Shown here piece after piece: positions 6,737 to 13,646 of a stretch of DNA of 13,646 nucleotides (positions within the stretch are counted from its first letter, which is position 1; the number at the start of each line of letters is the position of its first letter). The notes beneath the pieces are model-generated. The model made no database searches and was not told the DNA's origin. It saw only the letters and a list, made by a program, of their open reading frames with translations. The DNA is from UMGS75 sp963648435. GTDB lineage: Bacteria > Bacillota_I > Bacilli_A > ML615J-28 > CAG-313. Location of the stretch: the NCBI GenBank assembly GCA_963648435.1, contig CAVJDT010000047.1:1-13646 (forward strand), read 5' to 3'. Made by a program: the position numbers and the translations under genes.

Positions 6737-6747
6737 GAGGTGTTAAA

Positions 6748-7875
6748 GTGACAACAAAACCTAAAGTAATAATCGGATTATCTGGTGGTGTAGATAGTAG
6801 TGTAGGAGTAATAAAACTTCTTGAACTTGGTTATGATGTTGAAGCAATTTTTATGCGTAACTGGGATTCAGCCATCAACAATGATATACTTGGTAATCCT
6901 GATTTAATGGATGAGGTTTGTCCCCAAGAAAAAGATTATCAAGATGCTAAAGCTGTAGCTGATAAACTTGGTATTAAACTTCACCGCGTTGATTTTATTG
7001 AAGAATACTGGAATGAAGTTTTTACATATTTTTTAAATGAATACAAAAAAAACCGAACACCTAATCCTGATATTTTATGCAATAAAGAAATTAAATTTAA
7101 ATGTTTTCTTGAAAAAGCCGAAACAATGGGGGCTGACTATATTGCGATGGGACATTATGCGAGAGTTATTCATGATGGTGATAAACATTATTTATTAAGA
7201 GGTGTTGATACTAATAAAGATCAAACATACTTTTTATCGCAATTAAGTGCTAAACAAATTTCTAAGGCTTTATTCCCAGTTGGCGATATGGTCAAAAAAG
7301 ATGTGCGTGAACTTGCTTTAAAATATGATTTACCGGTTGCAAGTAAAAAAGATTCAACGGGTATTTGTTTTATTGGGGAAAGAAACTTTAAAGAATTCCT
7401 TAAAAACTATCTTCCTGCTCAACCAGGTAATATGGTTACATCAGATCATAAAATAGTAGGAAAACATGAAGGATTAATGTATTACACCATAGGTCAACGT
7501 CATGGCCTTGGAATTGGTGGACCAGGTGAGGCATGGTTTGTTATTGGTAAAAACCCTAAAGATAATGAACTAATTGTTGGTCAAGGTGATGAACAAGAAT
7601 TACTATATGCTAATCGTGCAATTATCAAAGATATTAATATTATTAATCCCCCCCTTTTAAACACCAAAACGCTTAGTGCGAAGTTTAGATACCGCGCCCC
7701 TGATATAAGTGTTACTATCAAATATTTGGATGATCAGACAATTGAAGTCAAAACAAAAGAACCAGTTAAAGCAATGACCCCAGGTCAAGCTTGTGTATTT
7801 TATGATGGTGAATACTGCTTAGGAGGAGGAACCATTGATGAAGTATTTATGGATAATGTAAAACGGAGATACTAG
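6748..7875 (+). CDS. mnmA: MnmA, tRNA-uridine 2-sulfurtransferase
   Basis: This 375-residue cytosolic enzyme thiolates C2 of the wobble uridine (U34) in tRNAs for Lys, Glu and Gln, activating the base with ATP and taking sulfur from a cysteine-desulfurase relay. The PP-loop is SGGVDSS (12-18). The catalytic cysteines are C111 in PDILCNKEIKF and C207 in DSTGICFIGERNF. The C-terminal beta-barrel includes GQRHGLGIGG and ends with ACVFYDGEYCLGGG. The start is GTG at 6748, chosen for the near-perfect AGGAGGTG (6735-6742) 5 nt upstream and because no ATG fits the family start. The gene carries a run of seven C (7648-7654) encoding Pro-Pro, unusual in such AT-rich DNA. No cysteine desulfurase gene is adjacent. 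In Bacillus mnmA also sits close to recD2, with yrrB between them. Confidence 0.97.
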   Translation: MTTKPKVIIGLSGGVDSSVGVIKLLELGYDVEAIFMRNWDSAINNDILGNPDLMDEVCPQEKDYQDAKAVADKLGIKLHRVDFIEEYWNEVFTYFLNEYKKNRTPNPDILCNKEIKFKCFLEKAETMGADYIAMGHYARVIHDGDKHYLLRGVDTNKDQTYFLSQLSAKQISKALFPVGDMVKKDVRELALKYDLPVASKKDSTGICFIGERNFKEFLKNYLPAQPGNMVTSDHKIVGKHEGLMYYTIGQRHGLGIGGPGEAWFVIGKNPKDNELIVGQGDEQELLYANRAIIKDINIINPPLLNTKTLSAKFRYRAPDISVTIKYLDDQTIEVKTKEPVKAMTPGQACVFYDGEYCLGGGTIDEVFMDNVKRRY

Positions 7876-7876
7876 A

Positions 7877-10225
7877 ATGAGTGAAATATTAAATGGAACA
7901 ATCGCAAGAATTAATTATTACAATCAAGACAGCGGATATACCGTTGCTCTTTTTGAATTAGATTATAAAAAGAAAGATATCCTCGCTTCAAAAAATAAAA
8001 TCATTGGTAATAATATTACTGTTGTAGGCTTCTTTGACCGGGCAGTTTATGAAGGGGAAGAATATGAACTTGAAGGCGATTATGTAAAAGATAAAAATTA
8101 TGGTTTACAGTTTAAATTTACTAAATTTGCGAGAAAAGCAATTGATAATGCTTATGGAATTGTAGCTTATTTATCAAGTGATTTATTTCCTGGTATTGGT
8201 GTGAAGATTGCTAAAATGGTGGTAGAAAAACTTGGTGTTGATGCAATTGAATTAATTAAACACAATCCGGATGTCTTAAAGGAAATCGCCATAACCCCTA
8301 AACAACGTTCAATCATTTATAGTGGAATCTTAAGTGATAAAAATAATCAAGAAGCAGTTATCTTTCTTCTTGATCATGGTATTACAATTGATATGGCTAA
8401 TAAAATAATCATTAAATTTGGTAGTGATGTCATAGAAGAATTAAAAACTAATCCATATATTTTAATGGACAAACTTGATCGCTTTGGTTTCAAGAAAAAT
8501 GATCAATTTGCCTTAAAACTAGGAATTCCTAAAAATAGTAAATTACGTCTTAAGGCTCTTACTTGTTATATGCTTAAGGAATTAATTTATAATTCTGGTA
8601 ATAGCTATGTAACCAAAACAACATTATATGAAAGAATAAGAGAATATATCTTAGAAGAAATTGCTCATGAAGATTTTGTGAGTGTCCTAAAAACTTTAGA
8701 AGAAGAAAAAAAGATATATATGCCTAATGATAATGATGTGTTTGATTATCAACTTTATCTTCAAGAAACTGACCTTGCAAAAGAAATAGTAAAACTATTA
8801 AAAGGTGAACGTAATTCTGAACATAAAATGGCATCATATGATCAAAATACCATTAATGATATATATGAAGAAATCGAAAAAGAAAGTTCAATCAAGTTTA
8901 ATGAAGAACAAAAAAATGCAATTACTTCAGCATTTTCAGAACCAATAGTTATTGTTACAGGTGGTCCTGGTACTGGTAAATCAACTATTGTCCATGCCAT
9001 TATTAAAATGTATTTAAAGTTAAATAAAGATAGCAGTGCTCTTATTAATGAAATTGCAATTTTGGCACCAACAGGCCGTGCCGCAAAGCGTCTAAAAGAA
9101 ACAACAGGAATGGAATCATCAACTATACACCGTTTCTTAGGTTATATTGGCGGTGATAAATTTACATACAATAAATATAACAAAACGACAGCTCGCTTAA
9201 TAATTGTTGATGAATCATCAATGATGGATTTACCACTTGCTTATCGGTTACTTACCTCGATGCATGATGATGCAAGACTTATTGTTGTAGGTGATGTTGA
9301 CCAATTACCTGCGGTTGGTCCTGGACAAGTTCTAAAAGACTTAATAGATACTAGAGAAATAAAAACAATTAGGTTAAATAAAATTCACCGTCAAGCTGAG
9401 AATTCGACAATTATAAAACTTGCTCATAGTATTAATGAAGGATATGTACCAGAAAATATTTTAGAAAAATTTAGTGATCGTACCTTTATTCCAACCGACA
9501 ATGATCATCTTGCGGGTATGCTTGTTGACTTAGTAGGAATGGCTGTTAAAAAAGGTAAAGACATTAAAAAAGATATTCAAGTATTAATTCCCATGTATAA
9601 AGGTGATGCGGGAATTAATGAGATTAATACAAGAATTCAAAGTCTTATTAATCCACTTACTGATGAAGGCGAAATCAAGCATTTAGGAATGTCACTTAGA
9701 ATTAATGACAAAGTTATTCAACTTGTTAATCGTGCTGATAAAGGAGTTATGAATGGTGATATCGGGGTTATTGAAAGATTTAAATACAAGAATTTAAAAA
9801 TTAGTGGGGTTACAGTTTTATTTGATAGTGGTTATGTAGAATATAACTTAGATGAAATTGAAGACTTAAGTTTAGCTTATGCAATCAGTATTCATAAAGC
9901 CCAAGGTAGTGAATTTGATTTAGTCATTATGCCAATTAGTACAAAATACTATATTATGCTTAAACGTAAACTCATCTATACAGGGGTAACTAGAGCTAAA
10001 AATAGCTTAATTTTAATTGGTGATGTCAAAGCTTTAAAAATGGGAATTATGCAAATAGAACATAACCGAAAAACAATTTTAAAAGATAAAATAATTGAAT
10101 ATTTACATAAGGGACTAAGTGAAGAAAAACCTAACTTAAAAATTGTTGATAATGAATCAGCCTTTGATAGTATTGGTGAAGAAGAATTAGGAAATTTAAA
10201 ACCTAGTGATTTTGAAGATTTATAA
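7877..10225 (+). CDS. recD2: RecD2, SF1B 5'-3' DNA helicase (YrrC type)
   Basis: This 782-residue helicase is of the RecD2 type found in bacteria without a partner RecBC complex, with roles in replication-fork maintenance and mismatch or recombinational repair. An N-terminal OB-like region (about 1-80) precedes helix-hairpin-helix repeats (about 90-210) that include FPGIGVKIAKMV. Motif I is GGPGTGKST (362-370, K368), Ia is APTGRAAKRL, II is DESSMMD (D445, E446) and III is GDVDQLPAVGPG (from 472). Motif IV is IHRQAENS, V is SIHKAQGSEFD (around 673-680) and VI is GVTRAK (R706). About 70 charged C-terminal residues follow. The ATG at 7877 is 1 nt after the mnmA stop, with GGAG at 7865-7868 eight nt upstream. 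It ends the six-gene run; no clear hairpin terminator follows it. Confidence 0.95.
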   Translation: MSEILNGTIARINYYNQDSGYTVALFELDYKKKDILASKNKIIGNNITVVGFFDRAVYEGEEYELEGDYVKDKNYGLQFKFTKFARKAIDNAYGIVAYLSSDLFPGIGVKIAKMVVEKLGVDAIELIKHNPDVLKEIAITPKQRSIIYSGILSDKNNQEAVIFLLDHGITIDMANKIIIKFGSDVIEELKTNPYILMDKLDRFGFKKNDQFALKLGIPKNSKLRLKALTCYMLKELIYNSGNSYVTKTTLYERIREYILEEIAHEDFVSVLKTLEEEKKIYMPNDNDVFDYQLYLQETDLAKEIVKLLKGERNSEHKMASYDQNTINDIYEEIEKESSIKFNEEQKNAITSAFSEPIVIVTGGPGTGKSTIVHAIIKMYLKLNKDSSALINEIAILAPTGRAAKRLKETTGMESSTIHRFLGYIGGDKFTYNKYNKTTARLIIVDESSMMDLPLAYRLLTSMHDDARLIVVGDVDQLPAVGPGQVLKDLIDTREIKTIRLNKIHRQAENSTIIKLAHSINEGYVPENILEKFSDRTFIPTDNDHLAGMLVDLVGMAVKKGKDIKKDIQVLIPMYKGDAGINEINTRIQSLINPLTDEGEIKHLGMSLRINDKVIQLVNRADKGVMNGDIGVIERFKYKNLKISGVTVLFDSGYVEYNLDEIEDLSLAYAISIHKAQGSEFDLVIMPISTKYYIMLKRKLIYTGVTRAKNSLILIGDVKALKMGIMQIEHNRKTILKDKIIEYLHKGLSEEKPNLKIVDNESAFDSIGEEELGNLKPSDFEDL

Positions 10226-10385
10226 AAAATGATGTATTAAAATTAATAAATATCCCATAATATAAATGCTAAAACAATATTATTGAGATTCAATAGGAGA
10301 ACATATAATATTCACTTTGTTTAGAACTATGAAATATATATAATATTTTGAATTTAGCACTTTAAACTAAGAATGAGGTGATAAT
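10226..10385 (+). promoter_or_regulatory. Intergenic region with tandem candidate promoters for the small membrane protein gene
   Basis: The nearer promoter is TTGTTT (10317-10322) with TATAAT (10339-10344) at 16-bp spacing, giving a start near 10351 and a leader of about 35 nt. A second TATAAT lies at 10304-10309 behind TTGAGA (10283-10288) at a less favourable 15 bp. The 10-mer ATATAATATT occurs twice (10303-10312 and 10337-10346). A short 6-bp inverted repeat at 10281-10295 has no U tract, so it does not look like a terminator for recD2. I see no coding frame with a credible start in this stretch. Confidence 0.5.
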
Positions 10386-10586
10386 ATGAAAAAGACAATC
10401 TTTCCCTTTTTGCTTGGTGGAATGACAGTTTTTGGGGTTTGGATGGCCTACAATAATCGTAAAACTCTAGATAAACTAGTAACAACGGTTAATGATTCAA
10501 CCGAACAAGCAATTCAAAAGTTTAAAGATAAAATGGACTCCACAACCTGTGAATGTAACAATAATGAATGTGGCTGTGGAAATTAA
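10386..10586 (+). CDS. Small single-TM protein with a four-cysteine C-terminal tail
   Basis: This 66-residue protein is not recognised beyond a general resemblance to small YtxH-like membrane proteins. Residues 1-4 are basic (MKKT) and 5-22 form one hydrophobic segment with a GG pair. Residues 24-52 form a charged, helix-prone stretch (NRKTLDKLV, then QKFKDKMD). The tail holds all four cysteines as C55-x-C57-x4-C62-x-C64, ending in Gly-Asn. No lipobox is visible. With an uncleaved N-terminal anchor the tail could lie on either face. Paired CxC motifs could bind Zn, Cu or an Fe-S unit, or form disulfides; this is inference only. GAGGTGAT at 10375-10382 is a strong ribosome binding site. The gene has its own candidate promoters and its own terminator, which begins inside the stop codon, so it is monocistronic. 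Confidence 0.85.
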   Translation: MKKTIFPFLLGGMTVFGVWMAYNNRKTLDKLVTTVNDSTEQAIQKFKDKMDSTTCECNNNECGCGN

Positions 10587-10612
10587 AAGTTCGCCTAGCT
10601 AGCGAACTTTTT
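10585..10612 (+). terminator. Rho-independent terminator of the small membrane protein gene
   Basis: AAAAGTTCGC (10585-10594) pairs perfectly with GCGAACTTTT (10602-10611) around the 7-nt loop CTAGCTA, and the descending arm runs into five T. The first two bases of the stem are the last two bases of the TAA stop codon. The symmetric A/T flanks mean that it could also work from the opposite strand. Confidence 0.9.
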
Positions 10613-10619
10613 AAAATTA

Positions 10620-10628
10620 TGCTATAAT
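10620..10628 (+). promoter_or_regulatory. Extended -10 promoter of the M16C peptidase gene
   Basis: TGCTATAAT at 10620-10628 is an extended -10 consensus, placing the transcription start near 10635 and the AAAGGGGG ribosome binding site (10645-10652) in a short leader. The expected -35 position (about 10600-10605) falls in the loop and descending arm of the preceding terminator and has no consensus. Activity would therefore rely on the extended -10. Confidence 0.55.
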
Positions 10629-10660
10629 AAAGTATCTAAAAAATAAAGGGGGAAACCAAA

Positions 10661-13546
10661 ATGAAAAAATATGAATTAATAAAAGAAAAATATATTGAAG
10701 AAGTTGCTTCTGATGTTAAACTTTTAAAACACGTTAAATCAGGTGCTCGTATTTTATTATTTGAAAATAATGATGAAAATAAAGTATTTTCGATAGGATT
10801 TAAAACACCACCAACTGATGATACTGGTGTACCACACATTCTTGAACATTCTACATTATGTGGATCTAAGAAATTTCCAGTTAAAGATCCATTTATTGAA
10901 TTATTAAAAGGATCATTAAATACTTTTCTTAATGCGATGACATATCCTGATAAAACTGTTTATCCAGTTGCAAGTTGTAATGATAAAGATTTTGCCAATT
11001 TAATGGAAGTATATATGGATGCTGTGTTCTACCCGAATGTTTATTTACACGAAGAAATATTTAAACAAGAAGGTTGGCACTATGAACTTGAAAATGTTGA
11101 TGATGATATTATTTATAACGGGGTTGTATACAATGAAATGAAAGGTGCTTTCTCAAGCCCAGAACAAGTAGTAATGCGTGAATCACGTCATGCCTTATTT
11201 CCTGATACAACATATGGCGTAGAATCGGGTGGTGATCCTGAATTTATTCCTAGTCTTACTTATGAGGCATTCAAGAATTTCCATCATCGTTTTTATAGCC
11301 CTGCTAATAGTTACATCATTCTATATGGTAATATGAATATGGAGGAAAAACTAAACTGGTTAGATGAAGAATATTTATCAAAATTTGATGTTATAAAAGT
11401 TGATTCACACATTGATTATCAAAAGCCATTTACTACTCCAATTCATGAAGAAATTTTCTATCCAGTTGGTAAGGATGAAAGTCTAGAAAATAAAACATAT
11501 TACTCATATAACGCGGTTATTGGTAAATATGAAGATGCTAAACTAAATCTTGCTTTCCAAATCTTAAATTATGCATTACTTGAAGCGCCTGGTGCTCCAC
11601 TTAAACAAGCAATTATTGATGCGGGTATTGGTAGTGATATCTTAAGCGATTTTGATAGTGGCTTATTACAACCAGTTTTAAGTATCATTGTTAAAGATGC
11701 TCAAAGCGGAAAAGAACAAGTATTAGATGAGGTTATTAATAAAACTTTAAAAGAATTAGTAACAAAAGGTATTGATAAAAAATCCATTCAAGCCGCAATC
11801 AATTATTATGAATTTAAATATCGTGAAGCTGATTTTGGTGGTGCACCAAAAGGATTAGTTTATGGATTAAATGCGATGGAAACTTGGTTATATGATGATA
11901 ATGATCCTTTCACAAAACTTGAATATAATGCTCAATTTAGTAGTTTAAAAGAAGAATTAAATACTAACTATTATGAAGAGTTAATTAATAAATATTTATT
12001 AAATAATAGCCACGTTGCATATGTTACTGTATCACCAAGTAATACCTTAGGTACAGAAAAAGAACAAGCTTTAAAAGAAAAACTTGCAACATATAAAGCA
12101 AGCTTAACAAAAGAAGAATTAGAAAAATTAGTAAGTGATACTAAAGCTTTAAAAGAATATCAAGCAACACCATCAACTTTAGAAGAACTTGCGACTATCC
12201 CACTTTTAACAAGAGAAGATATTGATGATAAAGTTGAACCACTATATAATGAAGAACAAATATTAGATGGTGTTAAAGTTTTAAAACATAATGTTGAAAC
12301 TAATGGTATTGGTTATCTAAACTTCTACTTTAATACAAAAGATGTACCAAATGAATTAATACCTTATGTTGGATTACTTCAAAATGTTTTAGGTTATGTT
12401 GATACTGCTAATTATACATATCAAAATCTAACTCAAGAAATCAACATTAATACTGGTGGAATCAATCCAAAAACAAAAATAATTTCTATTGGTGATAATG
12501 ATGTTCTTCCATTATTTGTATTTGAAACTAAAGCATTATATGATAAAATCCCATTTGTATTTGACACTGTAAAAGAAATAATTACCTCATCTAAATTAAA
12601 CAATAAACGCCGTTTGATGGAAATACTAGGTGAAAACAAATCACAACGTCAAATGATGTTAATGGGACGTGGCCATGTAGCATCAATGAATAGAGCATTC
12701 TCTTATATTCGCAGTAGTAGTTACTATAATGAACTTGTTGATGGTATTAGTGAATATCAATTCATTGAAGATTTATGCCTAAACTTTGAGGCAAAATATG
12801 AAGAAATTATCACAAATCTTGAAAAAGTAATTAAATTAATTTTTAGAAAAGAAAACTTAATAATTTCTTATACAGCCACAAATAACGCATATGATAAATA
12901 TTTAACTGATTTTGTTAATAGTTTATATAAAGAAGAAGTTCAAAAAGGAAAATTTGAATTTACACCAAATCTACTAAATGAAGGTTTCCGTACCCCTTCA
13001 ACTGTTCAATATGTTGCAAGAGTTGGTAACTTTAAAGAAGTAGGTAATTATACAGGCGCTTTCCAAGTTTTCGCAATGGCTCTTCGTTATGATTATCTTT
13101 GGATGCAAGTAAGAGTATTAGGTGGAGCATATGGATGCATGAGTAATTTCACTCGTAATGGTAATGTTTACTTTGTATCATATCGTGATCCAAATCTTGA
13201 AAAAACAATGGATGTTTATATGAATATTCCAAACTATATTGATAGTTTCAACCCTTCAACAGATGATTTAACTAAATACATTATTGGTGCGATTGGTATG
13301 CTTGATACCCCACTTAGTCCAAAAGATAAAGGTGCACGTTCATTCCTTGCATATTTACAAAATGTTACATATGAAGATCTAAAACAAGAACGACATGAAG
13401 TGTTAAATGTAACACTAGATGACATTAAGGCTTTAAAACCATTAATTGAAAAAGCTTTAAATGATAATGCTTTGTGTGTAATTGGTAATGAAAATAAAAT
13501 AGAAGATTCTAAGATATTTAAGGAAAAAAAGAATTTATTTAAGTAA
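10661..13546 (+). CDS. M16C zinc metallopeptidase (PreP/Cym1-like presequence protease family)
   Basis: This 961-residue, two-lobed peptidase lacks a signal peptide, so it is probably cytosolic. Family members enclose and degrade unfolded peptides of up to several tens of residues in a sealed chamber. The inverted zinc motif is HILEH (H59, E62, H63). The third ligand is E159 in NEMKGAF, 96 residues after H63, the spacing seen in human PreP. The helical hinge (about 480-545, beginning LTKEELEKL) is the M16C-associated domain. The C-terminal lobe carries VRVLGGAYG with R818 and Y824 six residues apart, the substrate-contacting Arg/Tyr pair of the family. Length is full and all active-site residues are present. 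AAAGGGGG at 10645-10652 is 8 nt before the ATG. It forms its own transcription unit. Clostridial relatives are sometimes called HypA; the physiological substrate in bacteria is not established. Confidence 0.95.
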   Translation: MKKYELIKEKYIEEVASDVKLLKHVKSGARILLFENNDENKVFSIGFKTPPTDDTGVPHILEHSTLCGSKKFPVKDPFIELLKGSLNTFLNAMTYPDKTVYPVASCNDKDFANLMEVYMDAVFYPNVYLHEEIFKQEGWHYELENVDDDIIYNGVVYNEMKGAFSSPEQVVMRESRHALFPDTTYGVESGGDPEFIPSLTYEAFKNFHHRFYSPANSYIILYGNMNMEEKLNWLDEEYLSKFDVIKVDSHIDYQKPFTTPIHEEIFYPVGKDESLENKTYYSYNAVIGKYEDAKLNLAFQILNYALLEAPGAPLKQAIIDAGIGSDILSDFDSGLLQPVLSIIVKDAQSGKEQVLDEVINKTLKELVTKGIDKKSIQAAINYYEFKYREADFGGAPKGLVYGLNAMETWLYDDNDPFTKLEYNAQFSSLKEELNTNYYEELINKYLLNNSHVAYVTVSPSNTLGTEKEQALKEKLATYKASLTKEELEKLVSDTKALKEYQATPSTLEELATIPLLTREDIDDKVEPLYNEEQILDGVKVLKHNVETNGIGYLNFYFNTKDVPNELIPYVGLLQNVLGYVDTANYTYQNLTQEININTGGINPKTKIISIGDNDVLPLFVFETKALYDKIPFVFDTVKEIITSSKLNNKRRLMEILGENKSQRQMMLMGRGHVASMNRAFSYIRSSSYYNELVDGISEYQFIEDLCLNFEAKYEEIITNLEKVIKLIFRKENLIISYTATNNAYDKYLTDFVNSLYKEEVQKGKFEFTPNLLNEGFRTPSTVQYVARVGNFKEVGNYTGAFQVFAMALRYDYLWMQVRVLGGAYGCMSNFTRNGNVYFVSYRDPNLEKTMDVYMNIPNYIDSFNPSTDDLTKYIIGAIGMLDTPLSPKDKGARSFLAYLQNVTYEDLKQERHEVLNVTLDDIKALKPLIEKALNDNALCVIGNENKIEDSKIFKEKKNLFK

Positions 13547-13556
13547 TCAAAACAAG

Positions 13557-13589
13557 AAAATCTAGGTTCATTATGAGCCTAGATTTTTT
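13557..13589 (+). terminator. Rho-independent terminator of the M16C peptidase gene (probably bidirectional)
   Basis: AAAATCTAGGTTCA (13557-13570) pairs with TGAGCCTAGATTTT (13574-13587), a 14-bp stem with one wobble and a 3-nt loop, followed by two more T to make six in a row. It starts 10 nt after the peptidase stop codon. In the reverse direction the hairpin also ends in TTTT, as expected between convergent genes. Confidence 0.9.
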
Positions 13590-13614
13590 GCTTTTAAAGT
13601 AATAAAAAAAATAT

Positions 13615-13646
13615 TTAGCCTTTCCAACATTCAACAATAATCGACA
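13615..13646 (-). CDS. Possible C-terminal end of a convergent gene (partial, off the right edge)
   Basis: One minus-strand frame enters from the edge, reads SIIVECWKG and stops at TAA (13617-13615), 25 bases from a terminator that also works in reverse. The alternative minus frames either stop at once or read into the terminator. Thirty-two bases are too few to assign a function, and a chance frame cannot be excluded. It is listed only because the bidirectional terminator favours a convergent neighbour. Confidence 0.25.
   Translation of the reverse strand, partial: SIIVECWKG

Noticed and set aside
10281..10295. Inverted repeat TATTGA-GAT-TCAATA as a recD2 terminator.
   Set aside because: The stem is 6 bp, AT-rich and not followed by a U tract.
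1..13646. Possible use of the Mycoplasma genetic code (TGA as Trp).
   Set aside because: Trp positions in UvrB, MnmA and the peptidase are TGG, no family protein needs TGA read-through, and the yycJ-like protein ends at TGA at the expected family length.
1..13646. tRNA, rRNA, CRISPR repeats, riboswitch or T-box leaders, prophage or toxin-antitoxin genes.
   Set aside because: No cloverleaf, rRNA segment, regularly spaced repeats or long structured leader was seen; intergenic gaps are short and mostly explained by promoters and terminators.

Overview
The window comes from a very AT-rich (by eye about 30% GC) Gram-positive-type bacterial chromosome. Strong AGGAGG-like ribosome binding sites, extended -10 promoters and U-tailed hairpin terminators point to low-GC Bacillota or the Acholeplasma/Izemoplasma/Erysipelotrichia-like branch next to them. 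Tryptophan is encoded by TGG throughout, no gene needs TGA read-through, and one gene (yycJ-like) ends in TGA. The standard bacterial code (table 11) therefore fits, not the Mycoplasma code. Gene content is mostly chromosomal housekeeping. The only mobile-element trace is the first 45 codons of a probable IS91-like transposase at the left edge.

Layout: (1) 1-136, minus strand, 5' end of the transposase. (2) 245-610, minus strand, a short DtxR/MntR-type metalloregulator with its own terminator at 201-234. (3) A 164-bp divergent control region (611-774) with a promoter for each direction, an 8-bp direct repeat flanking the regulator's -10 and a small inverted repeat ahead of the exporter's -10. 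(4) 775-2497, plus strand, a two-gene ABC-2 exporter (ATPase and permease, overlapping) ending at a 14-bp hairpin terminator. (5) 2645-10225, one tightly packed six-gene run from a good extended -10 promoter: WalJ/YycJ-type metallo-beta-lactamase-fold nuclease, rlmH, an unrecognised three-TM membrane protein, uvrB, mnmA and recD2. Junctions are 1-12 nt gaps or a 4-nt overlap. (6) 10386-10586, a single-gene unit for a 66-residue membrane-anchored protein with a four-cysteine tail and its own terminator. (7) 10661-13546, a large M16C (PreP/Cym1-type) zinc peptidase, also with its own promoter and a bidirectional-looking terminator. (8) Beyond this a convergent minus-strand gene may end inside the last 32 bases.

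Functionally, the long run joins ribosome and tRNA modification (RlmH on 23S rRNA, MnmA on tRNA wobble uridine) with DNA repair (UvrB, RecD2) and a wall/replication-associated nuclease (WalJ/YycJ). Two adjacencies echo Bacillus gene order in condensed form: yycJ next to rlmH without htrA, and mnmA next to recD2 without yrrB. I found no phage, CRISPR, restriction, toxin-antitoxin or secondary-metabolite locus. The least explained items are the three-TM protein with two similar soluble domains, the small Cys-tailed membrane protein, and the possible metal control of the divergent ABC exporter.
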